51,057 bases of DNA from JBBDWK01 sp040902885 (GCA_040902885.1 JBBDWK010000004.1:1-51057), one strand, 5' to 3'; shown: positions 23,938-32,225, counted from the first letter of the stretch. The notes: generated by a model from the sequence alone, not told the origin. Numbers and translations: made by a program.

Positions 23938-25839
23938 ATGAGCCGGATGTTGCCGCTTTTCCTGATCTGCCTCGGCGCAGCTTCCGCCCAACCCGATGCC
24001 GCGGCGGGCAGGAGGCGGTTCGAGGTCCAGTGCGGCGGCTGCCACGGCGCGGACGGTGGCGGGGGAGAGCGCGGGCCGAGCATCCTCGCCCGCGGCGACG
24101 CCCCATCCGGGCAGCAGTTGCGGGACATTATCCGCAATGGAAAGCCCGCGGCCGGCATGCCTGCCTTCGACATCCCGGAAGCGGCCATGGACGAACTGCT
24201 GGCTTACATCGCCACGCTGCGGGCTGAGGCGCGCAGAGCCGCCGTGCCGGAGGTGCTGCGCGCGAGCCGGTCCGTAACTTTCGAGGAGATCGTGAACCCG
24301 CGCCCCGGCGATTGGCCCAGTTACCATGGCTCCCTGACCGGAAACCGGCACAGCACGCTCAAGCAGATTCACACGGGAAACGTCGCCCAGATCGTTCCGG
24401 GCTGGCTTTTCACGATTCCCGGCACGCAACGGCTTCAGGTAACGCCGGTTGTGGTGGACGGCATCATGTACGTTACCGCCGTCAACGAAGCGTACGCGCT
24501 CGACGCCCGCAATGGGAAAATGCTCTGGCGCTTTCGGCGGCCCCGGGCCAAGGGCCTGGCCGGGGATTCCGCCTCGGGAATCAATCGCGGCGTCGCGATT
24601 CTGGGCGACAGCCTCTTTCTGGTTACCGATCACGCCCACTTGTTGTGCCTGGACCGCCACACGGGCGAGGTGCGCTGGGATGCGGAGATGGCGGATTACC
24701 GCCAGAACTACGGCGCAACGTCGGCGCCGCTGATCGTGAAGAATCTTGTGGTTTCGGGCATCTCCGGCGGCGACGAGGGCGTGCGCGGCTTTCTCGCCGC
24801 GTACGATGCATCCTCCGGAAAAGAGGTCTGGCGATTCTGGACGGTGCCCGCGCCGGGCGAACCGCTGGCAAACACCTGGGTAGGGAAGGACATTGAGCAC
24901 GGCTGCGCCACCACGTGGATGCCCGGCACCTACGATCCGGCGTTGGACCTGCTCTACTGGACGACTGGAAATCCGTGCCCGGACTACAACGGGGACCACC
25001 GCCAGGGAGACAATCTGTACTCCAGTTCAGTCCTGGCGATGGACCCGGACACGGGCGCATTGCGGTGGTACTACCAGTACACGCCACACGACCTACACGA
25101 TTGGGACGCGCAGCAGACGCCGATGCTGATCGACGCCGAGTTCGGCGGGCGTCCCCGGCGCCTTCTCGTGCAGGCCAATCGGAACGGCTTCTTCTACGTG
25201 CTGGACCGCGTGAGCGGCGAGCTGCTGCTCGCGAAGCCGTTCGTCGAGAAGATGACGTGGGCGCGCGGAATCGGCGCGGATGGCCGGCCACAGGTGCTGC
25301 CAGGGACCGACCCAACACCGGAAGGCGTGCGGGTATGTCCAGCGGTCGAGGGAGCTACAAATTGGATGTCCACCGCCTACCATCCGGCTGCGCGGCTCTT
25401 CTATGTGATGGCGCTCGAAAAGTGCAGCATCTATACGAAATCTCCGGCCACGTGGGAAGCCGGAAAATCGTACTATGGCGGCGGCACGAGGCGGACGCCC
25501 GGCGAGATTCCCCGGAAGTTTTTGCGGGCGATCGATGTTCGAACGGGAGAGACGGCATGGGAGCTGGCGCAGGACGGGCCCGCGAACACCTGGGGCGGCG
25601 TGCTCTCAACCGATGGCGGGCTGGTCTTCTTCGGGCATGACAGCGGGGCGTTCGCGGCGGCGGATGCGAAGACGGGACGGCTGCTCTGGCAGTTCGACGC
25701 AAACCAGTCCTGGAAGGCGTCGCCCATGACGTACAGCGTCGACGGCGCGCAGCACGTGGCTGTCGCGGCAGGGCCGAATATCCTGGTATTTCGCCTGCCT
25801 CAGGCGGGCGCGGATTTGCGGCGGCCCGTTCCGCGCTGA
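23938..25839 (+). CDS. PQQ-dependent alcohol dehydrogenase with N-terminal cytochrome c
   Basis: The 633-residue protein has a signal peptide (LFLICLGAASA), a cytochrome c domain with the heme motif CGGCH (residues ~31-35) and distal Met candidates in GMPAF, then a PQQ beta-propeller. Propeller repeats include AYALDARNGKMLWRF, LLCLDRHTGEVRWD and FAAADAKTGRLLWQFDA. The catalytic region reads YTPHDLHDWDAQQTP, where the Asp two residues after the catalytic Asp is the position used for lanthanide binding in XoxF-like enzymes. It should oxidise an alcohol or aldehyde in the periplasm and pass electrons to its own heme. The order heme-then-propeller is the reverse of type II alcohol dehydrogenases. 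Substrate unknown. Confidence 0.85.
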   Translation: MSRMLPLFLICLGAASAQPDAAAGRRRFEVQCGGCHGADGGGGERGPSILARGDAPSGQQLRDIIRNGKPAAGMPAFDIPEAAMDELLAYIATLRAEARRAAVPEVLRASRSVTFEEIVNPRPGDWPSYHGSLTGNRHSTLKQIHTGNVAQIVPGWLFTIPGTQRLQVTPVVVDGIMYVTAVNEAYALDARNGKMLWRFRRPRAKGLAGDSASGINRGVAILGDSLFLVTDHAHLLCLDRHTGEVRWDAEMADYRQNYGATSAPLIVKNLVVSGISGGDEGVRGFLAAYDASSGKEVWRFWTVPAPGEPLANTWVGKDIEHGCATTWMPGTYDPALDLLYWTTGNPCPDYNGDHRQGDNLYSSSVLAMDPDTGALRWYYQYTPHDLHDWDAQQTPMLIDAEFGGRPRRLLVQANRNGFFYVLDRVSGELLLAKPFVEKMTWARGIGADGRPQVLPGTDPTPEGVRVCPAVEGATNWMSTAYHPAARLFYVMALEKCSIYTKSPATWEAGKSYYGGGTRRTPGEIPRKFLRAIDVRTGETAWELAQDGPANTWGGVLSTDGGLVFFGHDSGAFAAADAKTGRLLWQFDANQSWKASPMTYSVDGAQHVAVAAGPNILVFRLPQAGADLRRPVPR

Positions 25840-25862
25840 TACGCTGGTCACGGTTGGCGTTT

Positions 25863-27224
25863 ATGGCGACGGAAGGCAAAAAGGCCGATTTAAAAGTCCT
25901 GGCGGGGACTCCGGGCGCTCGCCCGGACGAAGAGACCACGGTCGGCAGCTACTTCGTCTCCAATTATCCTCCGTACTCTTTCTGGAGTCCGGACCGGGTG
26001 AGCGAAGCTCATGCAGCCCTCGATCGCGATCCGGCTCCGGGAACGCCGCTGGGAATCTACGTCCACATCCCTTTCTGCCGTAAACGGTGCCATTTTTGCT
26101 ACTTCAAGGTTTATACCGACAAAGATTCCTCGGAGATTGAGACTTACCTCGATGCCGCTCTCCAGGAACTGACGCTATATTCCGGGAAGCGCTTTATCGG
26201 CGGAAGGAAGCCGAGGTTCATTTATTTCGGAGGGGGAACGCCATCCTATATCTCCTCGCGGCAGTTGACGCGGCTGGTAGATGGCATGAAGAGGCTGCTG
26301 CCGTGGGACGAGGCCGAGGAAGTTGCCTTTGAAGGCGAGCCCGGGACCCTGACCGAGGGCAAGCTGAAGGTGATCCGGGATCTGGGCGTTACGCGGCTCA
26401 GCCTGGGCATCGAGAATTTCGACGACCAGATTCTGCAGATCAATGGGCGCGCTCACGGCTCGCGGGAGATTGGGCGCTCCTACGATATAGCCCGCTCCGT
26501 CGGATTCCCCCAGATCAATATCGACCTGATTGCGGGCATGATGGGCGAGACATCGGACAACTGGCGGGAATGCGTAAGTAAGACAATTGCTTTGGAACCC
26601 GATAGTATCACCATCTATCAGATGGAGGTTCCCTACAATACGACGATTTTCAAGGACATGAGGGAACGGGGGCATGCCGTCGCCCCGGTGGCCGACTGGA
26701 AAACCAAGCGCGAGTGGGTCAGTTACGCCTTCTCGGAATTCGAGAGGGCGGGTTACACGGTCACCAGCGCATATGCCGCCGTGAAAGATCCCGCACGGAC
26801 GCAGTTTCTGTACCGCGACCTTCTGTGGGCCGGTGCGGACATGATCGGCGTTGGGGTAGCCTCCTTTTCGCATATCGGGGGGACGCACTTTCAGAATCAA
26901 CACGATCTAGCGCCTTATCTTGCGAAGCTGCATGGGGGGACTCTTCCGCTCTACCGCGCGTTGACCCCCAATCAGGAAGAGCGCATGATTCGGGAATTCA
27001 TTCTTCAGATGAAGCTGGGCAATGTCCGGAAGAACTATTTTCAGGATAAGTTTGGAGTCGATGTGTTGCAGCGTTTCGCCGATCCTCTGAGTAAGTTGCG
27101 GGATCGAAGCCTGCTGGCCCTCGATTCCGGCGGTTTGCGGCTGAACCGCGATGGCCTGTTGCAGGTGGACCGGCTGCTCGGCGAGTTTTTCCTTCCGGAA
27201 CACCGTAACGCGCGCTATGCGTGA
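25863..27224 (+). CDS. HemN/HemW-like radical SAM enzyme
   Basis: The 453-residue protein has the radical SAM motif in YVHIPFCRKRCHFCYF (CxxxCxxC, near residue 80) and the HemN-type blocks FIYFGGGTPSY, FEGEPGTLT, TRLSLGIENFDDQIL and INIDLIAGMMGET. The HemN C-terminal region follows. It might be a class C radical SAM methylase or cyclopropanase-type enzyme, which share the HemN fold, and not a coproporphyrinogen oxidase. TTG 25854 lies just upstream; ATG 25863 is chosen. The stop overlaps the halogenase-like gene by 8 bp, and the PQQ gene ends 23 bp upstream, so all may be one operon. Confidence 0.85.
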   Translation: MATEGKKADLKVLAGTPGARPDEETTVGSYFVSNYPPYSFWSPDRVSEAHAALDRDPAPGTPLGIYVHIPFCRKRCHFCYFKVYTDKDSSEIETYLDAALQELTLYSGKRFIGGRKPRFIYFGGGTPSYISSRQLTRLVDGMKRLLPWDEAEEVAFEGEPGTLTEGKLKVIRDLGVTRLSLGIENFDDQILQINGRAHGSREIGRSYDIARSVGFPQINIDLIAGMMGETSDNWRECVSKTIALEPDSITIYQMEVPYNTTIFKDMRERGHAVAPVADWKTKREWVSYAFSEFERAGYTVTSAYAAVKDPARTQFLYRDLLWAGADMIGVGVASFSHIGGTHFQNQHDLAPYLAKLHGGTLPLYRALTPNQEERMIREFILQMKLGNVRKNYFQDKFGVDVLQRFADPLSKLRDRSLLALDSGGLRLNRDGLLQVDRLLGEFFLPEHRNARYA

Positions 27225-28476
27225 CGTCAATCGCTACGACGCGATCGTAATCGGAGGCGGACCGGCCGGTTCGACCGCGGCGGCGGTGCTTGCGGAAAAG
27301 GGCCGCCGCGTACTGGTGCTGGAGAAGGACAAATTTCCCCGGTATCGAGTGGGCGAGTCGTTGATGCCCTACTGTTATTTCCCGCTGGAACGTATCGGCC
27401 TTATTGGCCGGATGAAGGTCTCTCACTTCCCCAAAAAATACAGCGTTCAGTTTGTAAGCGCCGACGGACAGGCGTCGCAGCCTTTTTATTTCTTTCAGCA
27501 TCTGCGGCACGAAGCATCCACTACCTGGCAGGTGCTGCGGAGCGAGTTCGACCAGATGCTCCTGGACAATGCCCGCGCCAAAGGCGCCGAGGTGCTAGAG
27601 GAGATCACGGTCAAAGACACGATCCAGGAGAATGGCGCGGTTACCGGCGTGAGAGCCGCGAGCAAGAACGGCGACATGCGGGAATTCCGCGCGCCGGTGA
27701 CTATCGACGCCAGCGGGCGCGATGCGCTCGCCGTGACGCGCAAGGGGTGGAAAACACGCGATCCCCACTTAAACAAGATCGCCATCTGGACTTACTACAA
27801 AGGAGCTCTCCGCGACCCCGGGCTGGATGAGGGCGCTACTACCGTCGCTTATCTCCCGGAGAGGGGATGGTTCTGGTACATTCCGCTGCCCGACAATCTG
27901 GTTAGCGTAGGCGTTGTTGCGGAGAAGGACTATCTTTACAAGGACGCGCGGGAGCTTCCGGCCATTTTTCATCGCGAGGTGGAGAACAACGCCTGGATTC
28001 AACGGCATCTGGCGTGCGGCAAGCAAGCCGGGCCGTATCGGGTGACGGGAGAGTACTCCTACCGTTCCCGATACTGCGCCGCCGATGGATTGATTCTGAC
28101 GGGCGATGCCTTTGCGTTTCTGGACCCGGTATTTTCTTCGGGCGTTTTCCTCGCCCTGCGCAGCGGGGAAATCGCCGGCGATGCGGTTGACGCGGCCCTT
28201 ACCGCCGGCGACTTTTCCGCGGCGCAGTTTGGCGATTATGGCGCAAAGCTCTGCCAGGGAATTGAGGCCATGCGGAAACTGGTCTATGCGTTTTACGACC
28301 ACGAATTCAGCTTTCGCGACTTCCTCTCCTGCCATCCCAATCTGAGAGGCGATCTGACCGACTGTCTCATTGGCAACCTGTTCCGGGACTTTCAACCGCT
28401 GTTCGAAAGCCTGGCGAAGTTTGCGGATCTCCCGGAGCCTCTTGCGCACGGCAAGCCGTTGATCGAAGCCCGATGA
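27217..28476 (+). CDS. FAD-dependent halogenase-like oxidoreductase
   Basis: The 419-residue flavoprotein starts with the dinucleotide motif DAIVIGGGPAGSTAA. The halogenase signature WxWxIP is present in RGWFWYIPLPDN, and the second motif FxDPxFSSG in GDAFAFLDPVFSSGV. FPRYRVGESLMP and a Lys in HFPKKYSVQF match the region with the catalytic Lys of phenol/pyrrole-type halogenases. Related reductases of the geranylgeranyl family lack some of these features, so halogenation is likely but not certain. It starts at ATG 27217 within the end of the radical SAM gene and overlaps the ligase start in ATGA, so the three proteins should be made together. No flavin reductase partner is seen. Confidence 0.78.
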   Translation: MRDVNRYDAIVIGGGPAGSTAAAVLAEKGRRVLVLEKDKFPRYRVGESLMPYCYFPLERIGLIGRMKVSHFPKKYSVQFVSADGQASQPFYFFQHLRHEASTTWQVLRSEFDQMLLDNARAKGAEVLEEITVKDTIQENGAVTGVRAASKNGDMREFRAPVTIDASGRDALAVTRKGWKTRDPHLNKIAIWTYYKGALRDPGLDEGATTVAYLPERGWFWYIPLPDNLVSVGVVAEKDYLYKDARELPAIFHREVENNAWIQRHLACGKQAGPYRVTGEYSYRSRYCAADGLILTGDAFAFLDPVFSSGVFLALRSGEIAGDAVDAALTAGDFSAAQFGDYGAKLCQGIEAMRKLVYAFYDHEFSFRDFLSCHPNLRGDLTDCLIGNLFRDFQPLFESLAKFADLPEPLAHGKPLIEAR

Positions 28477-29738
28477 ATCGCGAAAGCATCGCGGCGCACC
28501 AGCTCGCGGAACTCCAAAAGCTGCTGGCGGCGGTACTGCCGAAGAATCCTTTCTATGCCGCCAAGTTCCGGGCCATCCGTGCGGAGTTTGCCAGTCTGGA
28601 TGAGTTTTTCGATTGTGCGCCGATGACTCTCAAATGCGAATTGGCGGACGATCAGCGGAACAACCCGCCCTACGGTTCGAACCTGACGTATCCTCTCGAC
28701 CGCTACACTCGCTTCAGCCAGACCAGCGCCACGACGGGAACACCCATGCGATGGCTGGATACGCCCGAGAGCTGGAATTGGATGCTGGACGGTTGGGCGC
28801 GAGTTTACGAGGCCGCCGGCGTCACGGCCAAAGACCGCCTGTTTTTCGCTTTTTCGTTCGGGCCGTTTCTCGGGTTCTGGACGGCATTCGAATCCGCAGC
28901 GCGGATGGGCTGCCTGTGCATGCCCGGGGGCGGCATGCGGAGCGGCGCTCGGTTGCAAACCATCGTCGATACGGGGGCCACGGTGCTATGTTGCACGCCC
29001 ACCTACGCTATCCGGCTCGCGGAAGCCGCCGCCGAAGAAAAGATCGACCTGACCGTTGCCAAGGTCCGGACAGTAATCGTTGCCGGGGAGCCGGGCGGCA
29101 GCATCCCAGGTACGCGAAGCCATATCGAGGGACTCTGGCGCGGCGCTCGGGTTGTCGACCATCACGGCATGACGGAAACCGGCCCGGTCAGCTATGGATG
29201 TCCGAAGCGGCCGGATGTGCTGCACGTAATCGAAACCGCTTTCATCCCCGAAGTCATCGATCCGGATAGCGGCCGGGCCATTCCACCGGGCGGCGCCGGC
29301 GAGCTGGTACTGACGAACCTGGGCCGCGTGGGGTCGCCTCTTCTGCGGTATCGTACGGGCGACATCGTTCGCCGGGCGGTGAACGGCTGCTGCGAGTGCG
29401 GAACGGGCGAGCTGGCGCTTGAGGGAGGGATTCTGGGGCGAACCGACGACATGGTGGTGGTGCGCGGCGTCAACGTGTATCCCAGCGCGGTGGAGAATAT
29501 CCTGCGTGCCTGCCGCGACGTGGCGGAGTACCGGGTGGAGATACGCACGGAGCGCGCGCTCACCGAATTGAGCGTTCAGGTTGAGCCTTCCTCCGACTGT
29601 GTGGACGCAGCGGGTTTGGCGCGACGGCTGGAAGGGGCATTGAACAAGGCTTTCGCGCTGCGCATTCCCGTGTCCGGCGTTCCGAGCGGGCAACTGCCTC
29701 GCTTCGAGATGAAGGCCAAGCGCTGGGTGAGGGTGTGA
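28473..29738 (+). CDS. PaaK-like adenylate-forming acid:CoA ligase
   Basis: The 421-residue enzyme belongs to the phenylacetate-CoA ligase branch of adenylate-forming enzymes. The P-loop reads FSQTSATTGTPMRW, the A5-type motif is DHHGMTETGPVSYG, and the hinge region is LLRYRTGDIVRR. A CCECG cluster as in PaaK follows, and GRTDDMVVVRGVNVYPSAVE begins the C-terminal PaaK domain. It should activate an aromatic or similar acid to an acyl adenylate and load it on CoA or a carrier. It is coupled to the halogenase-like gene by ATGA overlap. A separate carrier protein is not visible, which makes free CoA the likelier acceptor. Confidence 0.83.
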   Translation: MNRESIAAHQLAELQKLLAAVLPKNPFYAAKFRAIRAEFASLDEFFDCAPMTLKCELADDQRNNPPYGSNLTYPLDRYTRFSQTSATTGTPMRWLDTPESWNWMLDGWARVYEAAGVTAKDRLFFAFSFGPFLGFWTAFESAARMGCLCMPGGGMRSGARLQTIVDTGATVLCCTPTYAIRLAEAAAEEKIDLTVAKVRTVIVAGEPGGSIPGTRSHIEGLWRGARVVDHHGMTETGPVSYGCPKRPDVLHVIETAFIPEVIDPDSGRAIPPGGAGELVLTNLGRVGSPLLRYRTGDIVRRAVNGCCECGTGELALEGGILGRTDDMVVVRGVNVYPSAVENILRACRDVAEYRVEIRTERALTELSVQVEPSSDCVDAAGLARRLEGALNKAFALRIPVSGVPSGQLPRFEMKAKRWVRV

Positions 29739-29752
29739 GGGATCTTAACTTC

Positions 29753-30733
29753 ATGAAAGATTTGACCAGAAGAGCCTTGCTGGCAGGCGGGACGTCTCTT
29801 GCGGCGGGCACTCTGGCGGGCCAGGATCAGCTTGCCCGGCTGCTCGATCCACCGCAAGGCCGCGTGGACGCTGTCGTCGATTCCGACACCTATAACGAAA
29901 TCGACGACCAGTTCGCTGTAGCTTATGCACTGCGCTCGCCGGATCGTATGAAGATCGAAGCCGTCTACGCGGCGCCATATTTCAATGACCGTTCCACGTC
30001 GGCTGGCGATGGCATGCGCAAGAGCTACGCGGAGATTCTCCAGATTCTTAGCCGGCTCAACGTGCCTGCCAGTGGATTCGCATTCGAGGGGTCCCCCACG
30101 TTCATGGCCGGCGCGGCCAAACCCGTGGACAGCGCTTCGGCCCGCGACCTCATCGCGAAAGCCATGAAGACGCGCACCGGGCCGCTCTATGTGGTCACCA
30201 TCGGCGCGCCCACGAACGTTTCTTCGGCTATTCTCATGGAACCGAAGATCAAGGACCGTATCGCAGTGGTCTGGCTGGGAGGCCAGCCTTACGACTGGCA
30301 CACCGCAAGCGAGTTCAATCTGAGGCAGGACATCCACGCTTCGCGTGTGCTGCACGATTCCGGCGTAGCCCTCGTGAATATTCCTACTAAGAATGTTTCC
30401 GAGCATCTCCGCACCACGGTTTCGGAACTCGATCGCTTTCTGAAGGGCAAGTCGCCGATCGCGGATTATCTCTACAACGAGTTTGTGGCATACTCCAAAA
30501 CTCATTCTCCGGGCGCGGACTTTGCGTGGTCGAAGGTGATTTGGGATATCTCGGCTGTTGCCTGGCTGGTGGATCCCCGGTGGGTCCCGTCGCGGGTGAC
30601 GCCGAGTCCCATGCTGACGGACGACGTGAAATACCGCGCTGCAGGGGCGGGGCGCCATAACGTGCGTGTGGCCACAAACGTCAACCGCGATCGCATCTTC
30701 AACGATCTCTTCCAGAAGCTCGCCAAGGGGTGA
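29753..30733 (+). CDS. Nucleoside hydrolase-like protein with Tat leader
   Basis: The 326-residue protein has a twin-arginine leader (MKDLTRRALLAGG) and the inosine-uridine hydrolase motif VDSDTYNEIDDQFAVAYAL, where the Asp cluster binds calcium. A later block is PLYVVTIGAPTNVSSAIL and the C-terminal Asp in WDISAVAWLVDP fits the fold. Members hydrolyse the N-glycosidic bond of ribonucleosides or related ribosides. GTG 29735 overlaps the ligase stop, but ATG 29753 gives a better Tat leader. The gene ends exactly where a truncated higB begins, so its 3' edge is a probable rearrangement junction. Confidence 0.8.
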   Translation: MKDLTRRALLAGGTSLAAGTLAGQDQLARLLDPPQGRVDAVVDSDTYNEIDDQFAVAYALRSPDRMKIEAVYAAPYFNDRSTSAGDGMRKSYAEILQILSRLNVPASGFAFEGSPTFMAGAAKPVDSASARDLIAKAMKTRTGPLYVVTIGAPTNVSSAILMEPKIKDRIAVVWLGGQPYDWHTASEFNLRQDIHASRVLHDSGVALVNIPTKNVSEHLRTTVSELDRFLKGKSPIADYLYNEFVAYSKTHSPGADFAWSKVIWDISAVAWLVDPRWVPSRVTPSPMLTDDVKYRAAGAGRHNVRVATNVNRDRIFNDLFQKLAKG

Positions 30734-30850
30734 ACGGCGGAATGCAAGAGGTACCGGCTGATCGCTTTCGTTCACTATCGTGCCCGGATCGTCTACATCA
30801 AACACGTCGTCACCCATGCGGAGTACGACAAAGGAGATTGGAAGCAATGA
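30734..30850 (+). pseudogene. higB: HigB toxin, 3' remnant only
   Basis: The frame following the upstream stop encodes KRYRLIAFVHYRARIVYIKH then VVTHAEYDKGDWKQ and ends at TGA 30848-30850, overlapping the higA ATG. This matches the C-terminal third of HigB mRNA interferases, including the conserved HAEYDKG. The first two thirds are missing, and the fragment starts directly at the stop of the previous gene with no start codon or ribosome site. The toxin is therefore dead. The overlap with higA shows the original toxin-antitoxin order. Confidence 0.8.
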
Positions 30851-31278
30851 CGGCTGCCATCGAAGATCTCGACATTAAGCGGTACAGCAAACTGGTGGCA
30901 AGGGCTGCACCAAGGGTCATCAAGACCGAAGAAGAGAACGAGCGCATGCTCGCAATTGTCGAGTCGTTGATGGCGAAGGGCGAAGATAAACTGACGCCAG
31001 AGGAAGACGTCCTGCTCGAACTCCTCACCGGCCTGATTCATAACTTCGAGTCCAAGGCCTATCCCAGTCAGAGGAGCGAGCCTCATGAAATGCTCGCCTT
31101 CCTTCTCGAACAGCGCGGTCTTAGGCCAAGCGATCTCTGGCCGGTGATTGGCTCGAAGAGCCGTGTGTCGGAAATCCTCGCGGGCAAGCGCTCGATCAGC
31201 AAAGAACAGGCGAAGAAGCTAGCCGAGTTTTTTTCAAACTGGTGTTGCTCTTTTTATCTGAGGCTCAGCTCTTTTTGA
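30847..31278 (+). CDS. higA: HigA-type antitoxin, C-terminus altered by frameshift
   Basis: The 143-residue product begins MTAAIEDLDIKRY at ATG 30847, after GGAG (30836-30839). It contains the HigA core EPHEMLAFLLEQRGLRPSDL and an HTH (GSKSRVSEILAGKRSIS, EQAKKLAEFF). The natural ending of this family, about VALFI, is found only by removing one T from the run of seven at 31228-31234: the text then reads FFQTGVALFI and stops at TGA. As written it reads FFSNWCCSFYLRLSSF. So either a real frameshift or a homopolymer sequencing error changes the tail. With the toxin truncated, this is a decaying module, though the DNA-binding part may still work. Confidence 0.8.
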   Translation: MTAAIEDLDIKRYSKLVARAAPRVIKTEEENERMLAIVESLMAKGEDKLTPEEDVLLELLTGLIHNFESKAYPSQRSEPHEMLAFLLEQRGLRPSDLWPVIGSKSRVSEILAGKRSISKEQAKKLAEFFSNWCCSFYLRLSSF

Positions 31279-31339
31279 GCAGAGGGCGCCAGCTACGCGC
31301 CTTCAGGGGGGCTTACGACGGGCCCGATGGGTATCTCAT

Positions 31340-31416
31340 TGGTGGGCGGTCGCGGGCTCGAACCGCGGACCTCCTGCTTGTAAGGCAGGCGCTCTAACCG
31401 GCTGAGCTAACCGCCC
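31340..31416 (-). tRNA. tRNA-Val (anticodon UAC), CCA encoded
   Basis: The minus strand folds as a full cloverleaf. The acceptor arm pairs GGGCGGT (from 31416) with ACCGCCC. The D-arm contains GCTCAGCCGGTTAGAGC, the anticodon stem CCTGC/GCAGG encloses CTTACAA with anticodon TAC, and the T-arm has GGTTCGAGCCC. The discriminator is A and CCA is encoded at 31340-31342. UAC reads valine codons GUA/GUG. The gene lies between the decayed higBA and an integrase remnant, consistent with use of a tRNA as an integration site. Confidence 0.95.
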
Positions 31417-31418
31417 TT

Positions 31419-31656
31419 TCAGTGAGTTACGGACGATTTCGCAGCCGCCGAAACCGTCACTTGTGGGGGTCCCACTAAAGACGCACGCCGTTCCACCGAC
31501 GCCATTGCTTCGCGCCGCGCTTTGGCCCGGATGTGGGAGTATCGCTGCAACATCGCCACGCTCACGTGTCCCATCATATCAAGCATCGTGCTCTCGGGAA
31601 CCCCGGCTTCGGCCAGCTTCAGTACAGAAGGAACGCAGATCGAAATCGGGGTGGGC
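31419..31656 (-). pseudogene. Tyrosine recombinase (integrase) C-terminal remnant
   Basis: Minus-strand codons read KLAEAGVPESTMLDMMGHVS followed by VAMLQRYSHIRAKARREAM, the C-terminal catalytic region of phage-type integrases with the conserved GHVS histidine and the nucleophile Tyr in RYSHI. Upstream, FDLRSFCT, equivalent to the DLRHTxxT motif with the catalytic Arg, is in another frame, separated by one extra base at 31620. The rest of the gene is missing. It ends at TGA 31419-31421, only 2 bp from the tRNA-Val 5' end, and is certainly inactive. Confidence 0.8.
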
Positions 31657-31661
31657 CCCCA

Positions 31662-32069
31662 TCAGGCCCCTTCCCGTTGGTTAATTTTCTCTTTGTAGCG
31701 GTGCTTTTGTGTTCTGCCTACGGGCTTGCGGATGACCAGCCCACCCCCTGTGCATTCCAACTCGACCGAGGCCACCCCTTCCTCGGGGCCGAATGGCAAG
31801 AATAGCTGCCCATCAGCCGCGCCAAGGGAATTCCCATTGGGTTGGGAAACTAGAGCAGCAGGTGGAACCTCCAGCGCGCGGGCGAGGTCGTCAATATCAG
31901 ATACCTTCAAAATCGGCCTTGGATCTTTCCTCCAGTTGGTGAACGTATTTTTGTTCCTTTGGATTCTGTCCTTTAGGTCGCCAAATTTCATACCGCTCTG
32001 CGTGAGTACTTCCTCTACGCGGAGCCACACGAGATCGTTTAGGTCGCTGGGCTCATTTTTCCTAGCCAT
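31662..32069 (-). CDS. HTH repressor-like regulator
   Basis: The 135-residue protein has an N-terminal helix-turn-helix of the XRE/phage CI kind: LRVEEVLTQSGMKFGDLKDR, NKNTFTNWRKDPRPILKVSD and IDDLARALEVPPAAL. The C-terminal half is a small beta-rich part (GQLFLPFGPEEGVASVELEC) of no known family, perhaps for dimerising. Two identical operator-like dyads lie at its start codon and just upstream, so autoregulation is very likely. It is transcribed away from the PyrE-like gene and could also control it. Confidence 0.78.
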   Translation of the reverse strand: MARKNEPSDLNDLVWLRVEEVLTQSGMKFGDLKDRIQRNKNTFTNWRKDPRPILKVSDIDDLARALEVPPAALVSQPNGNSLGAADGQLFLPFGPEEGVASVELECTGGGLVIRKPVGRTQKHRYKEKINQREGA

Positions 32070-32108
32070 ATAGGAAGAACTATGATAACATTCCTATTGA
32101 TCTAGGAA
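32059..32108. promoter_or_regulatory. Two perfect TTCCTA-N6-TAGGAA operators
   Basis: Sites at 32059-32076 and 32091-32108 are both exact TTCCTA-N6-TAGGAA palindromes with different spacers. Their centres are 32 bp apart, three helical turns. The first covers the start codon of the repressor-like gene (32067-32069), and the second lies in its promoter region, 118 bp before the PyrE-like gene. The arrangement is that of a phage repressor binding cooperatively to its own operator pair. Confidence 0.75.
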
Positions 32109-32225
32109 AAACCCGGAAGACTAGGCCCAAAAATTGCCAAACCAGTAGAGACGCTGAGTCGCGGTTACCCGCTCAGCGGTGCACGAAATTGCACGACGTC
32201 GCTGTGCTAGCATGGGGGATTGTCC

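Noticed and set aside
29576..30847. A long minus-strand frame antisense to the nucleoside hydrolase-like gene
   Set aside because: No recognisable motif; the plus strand has a Tat leader and the hydrolase Asp motif.
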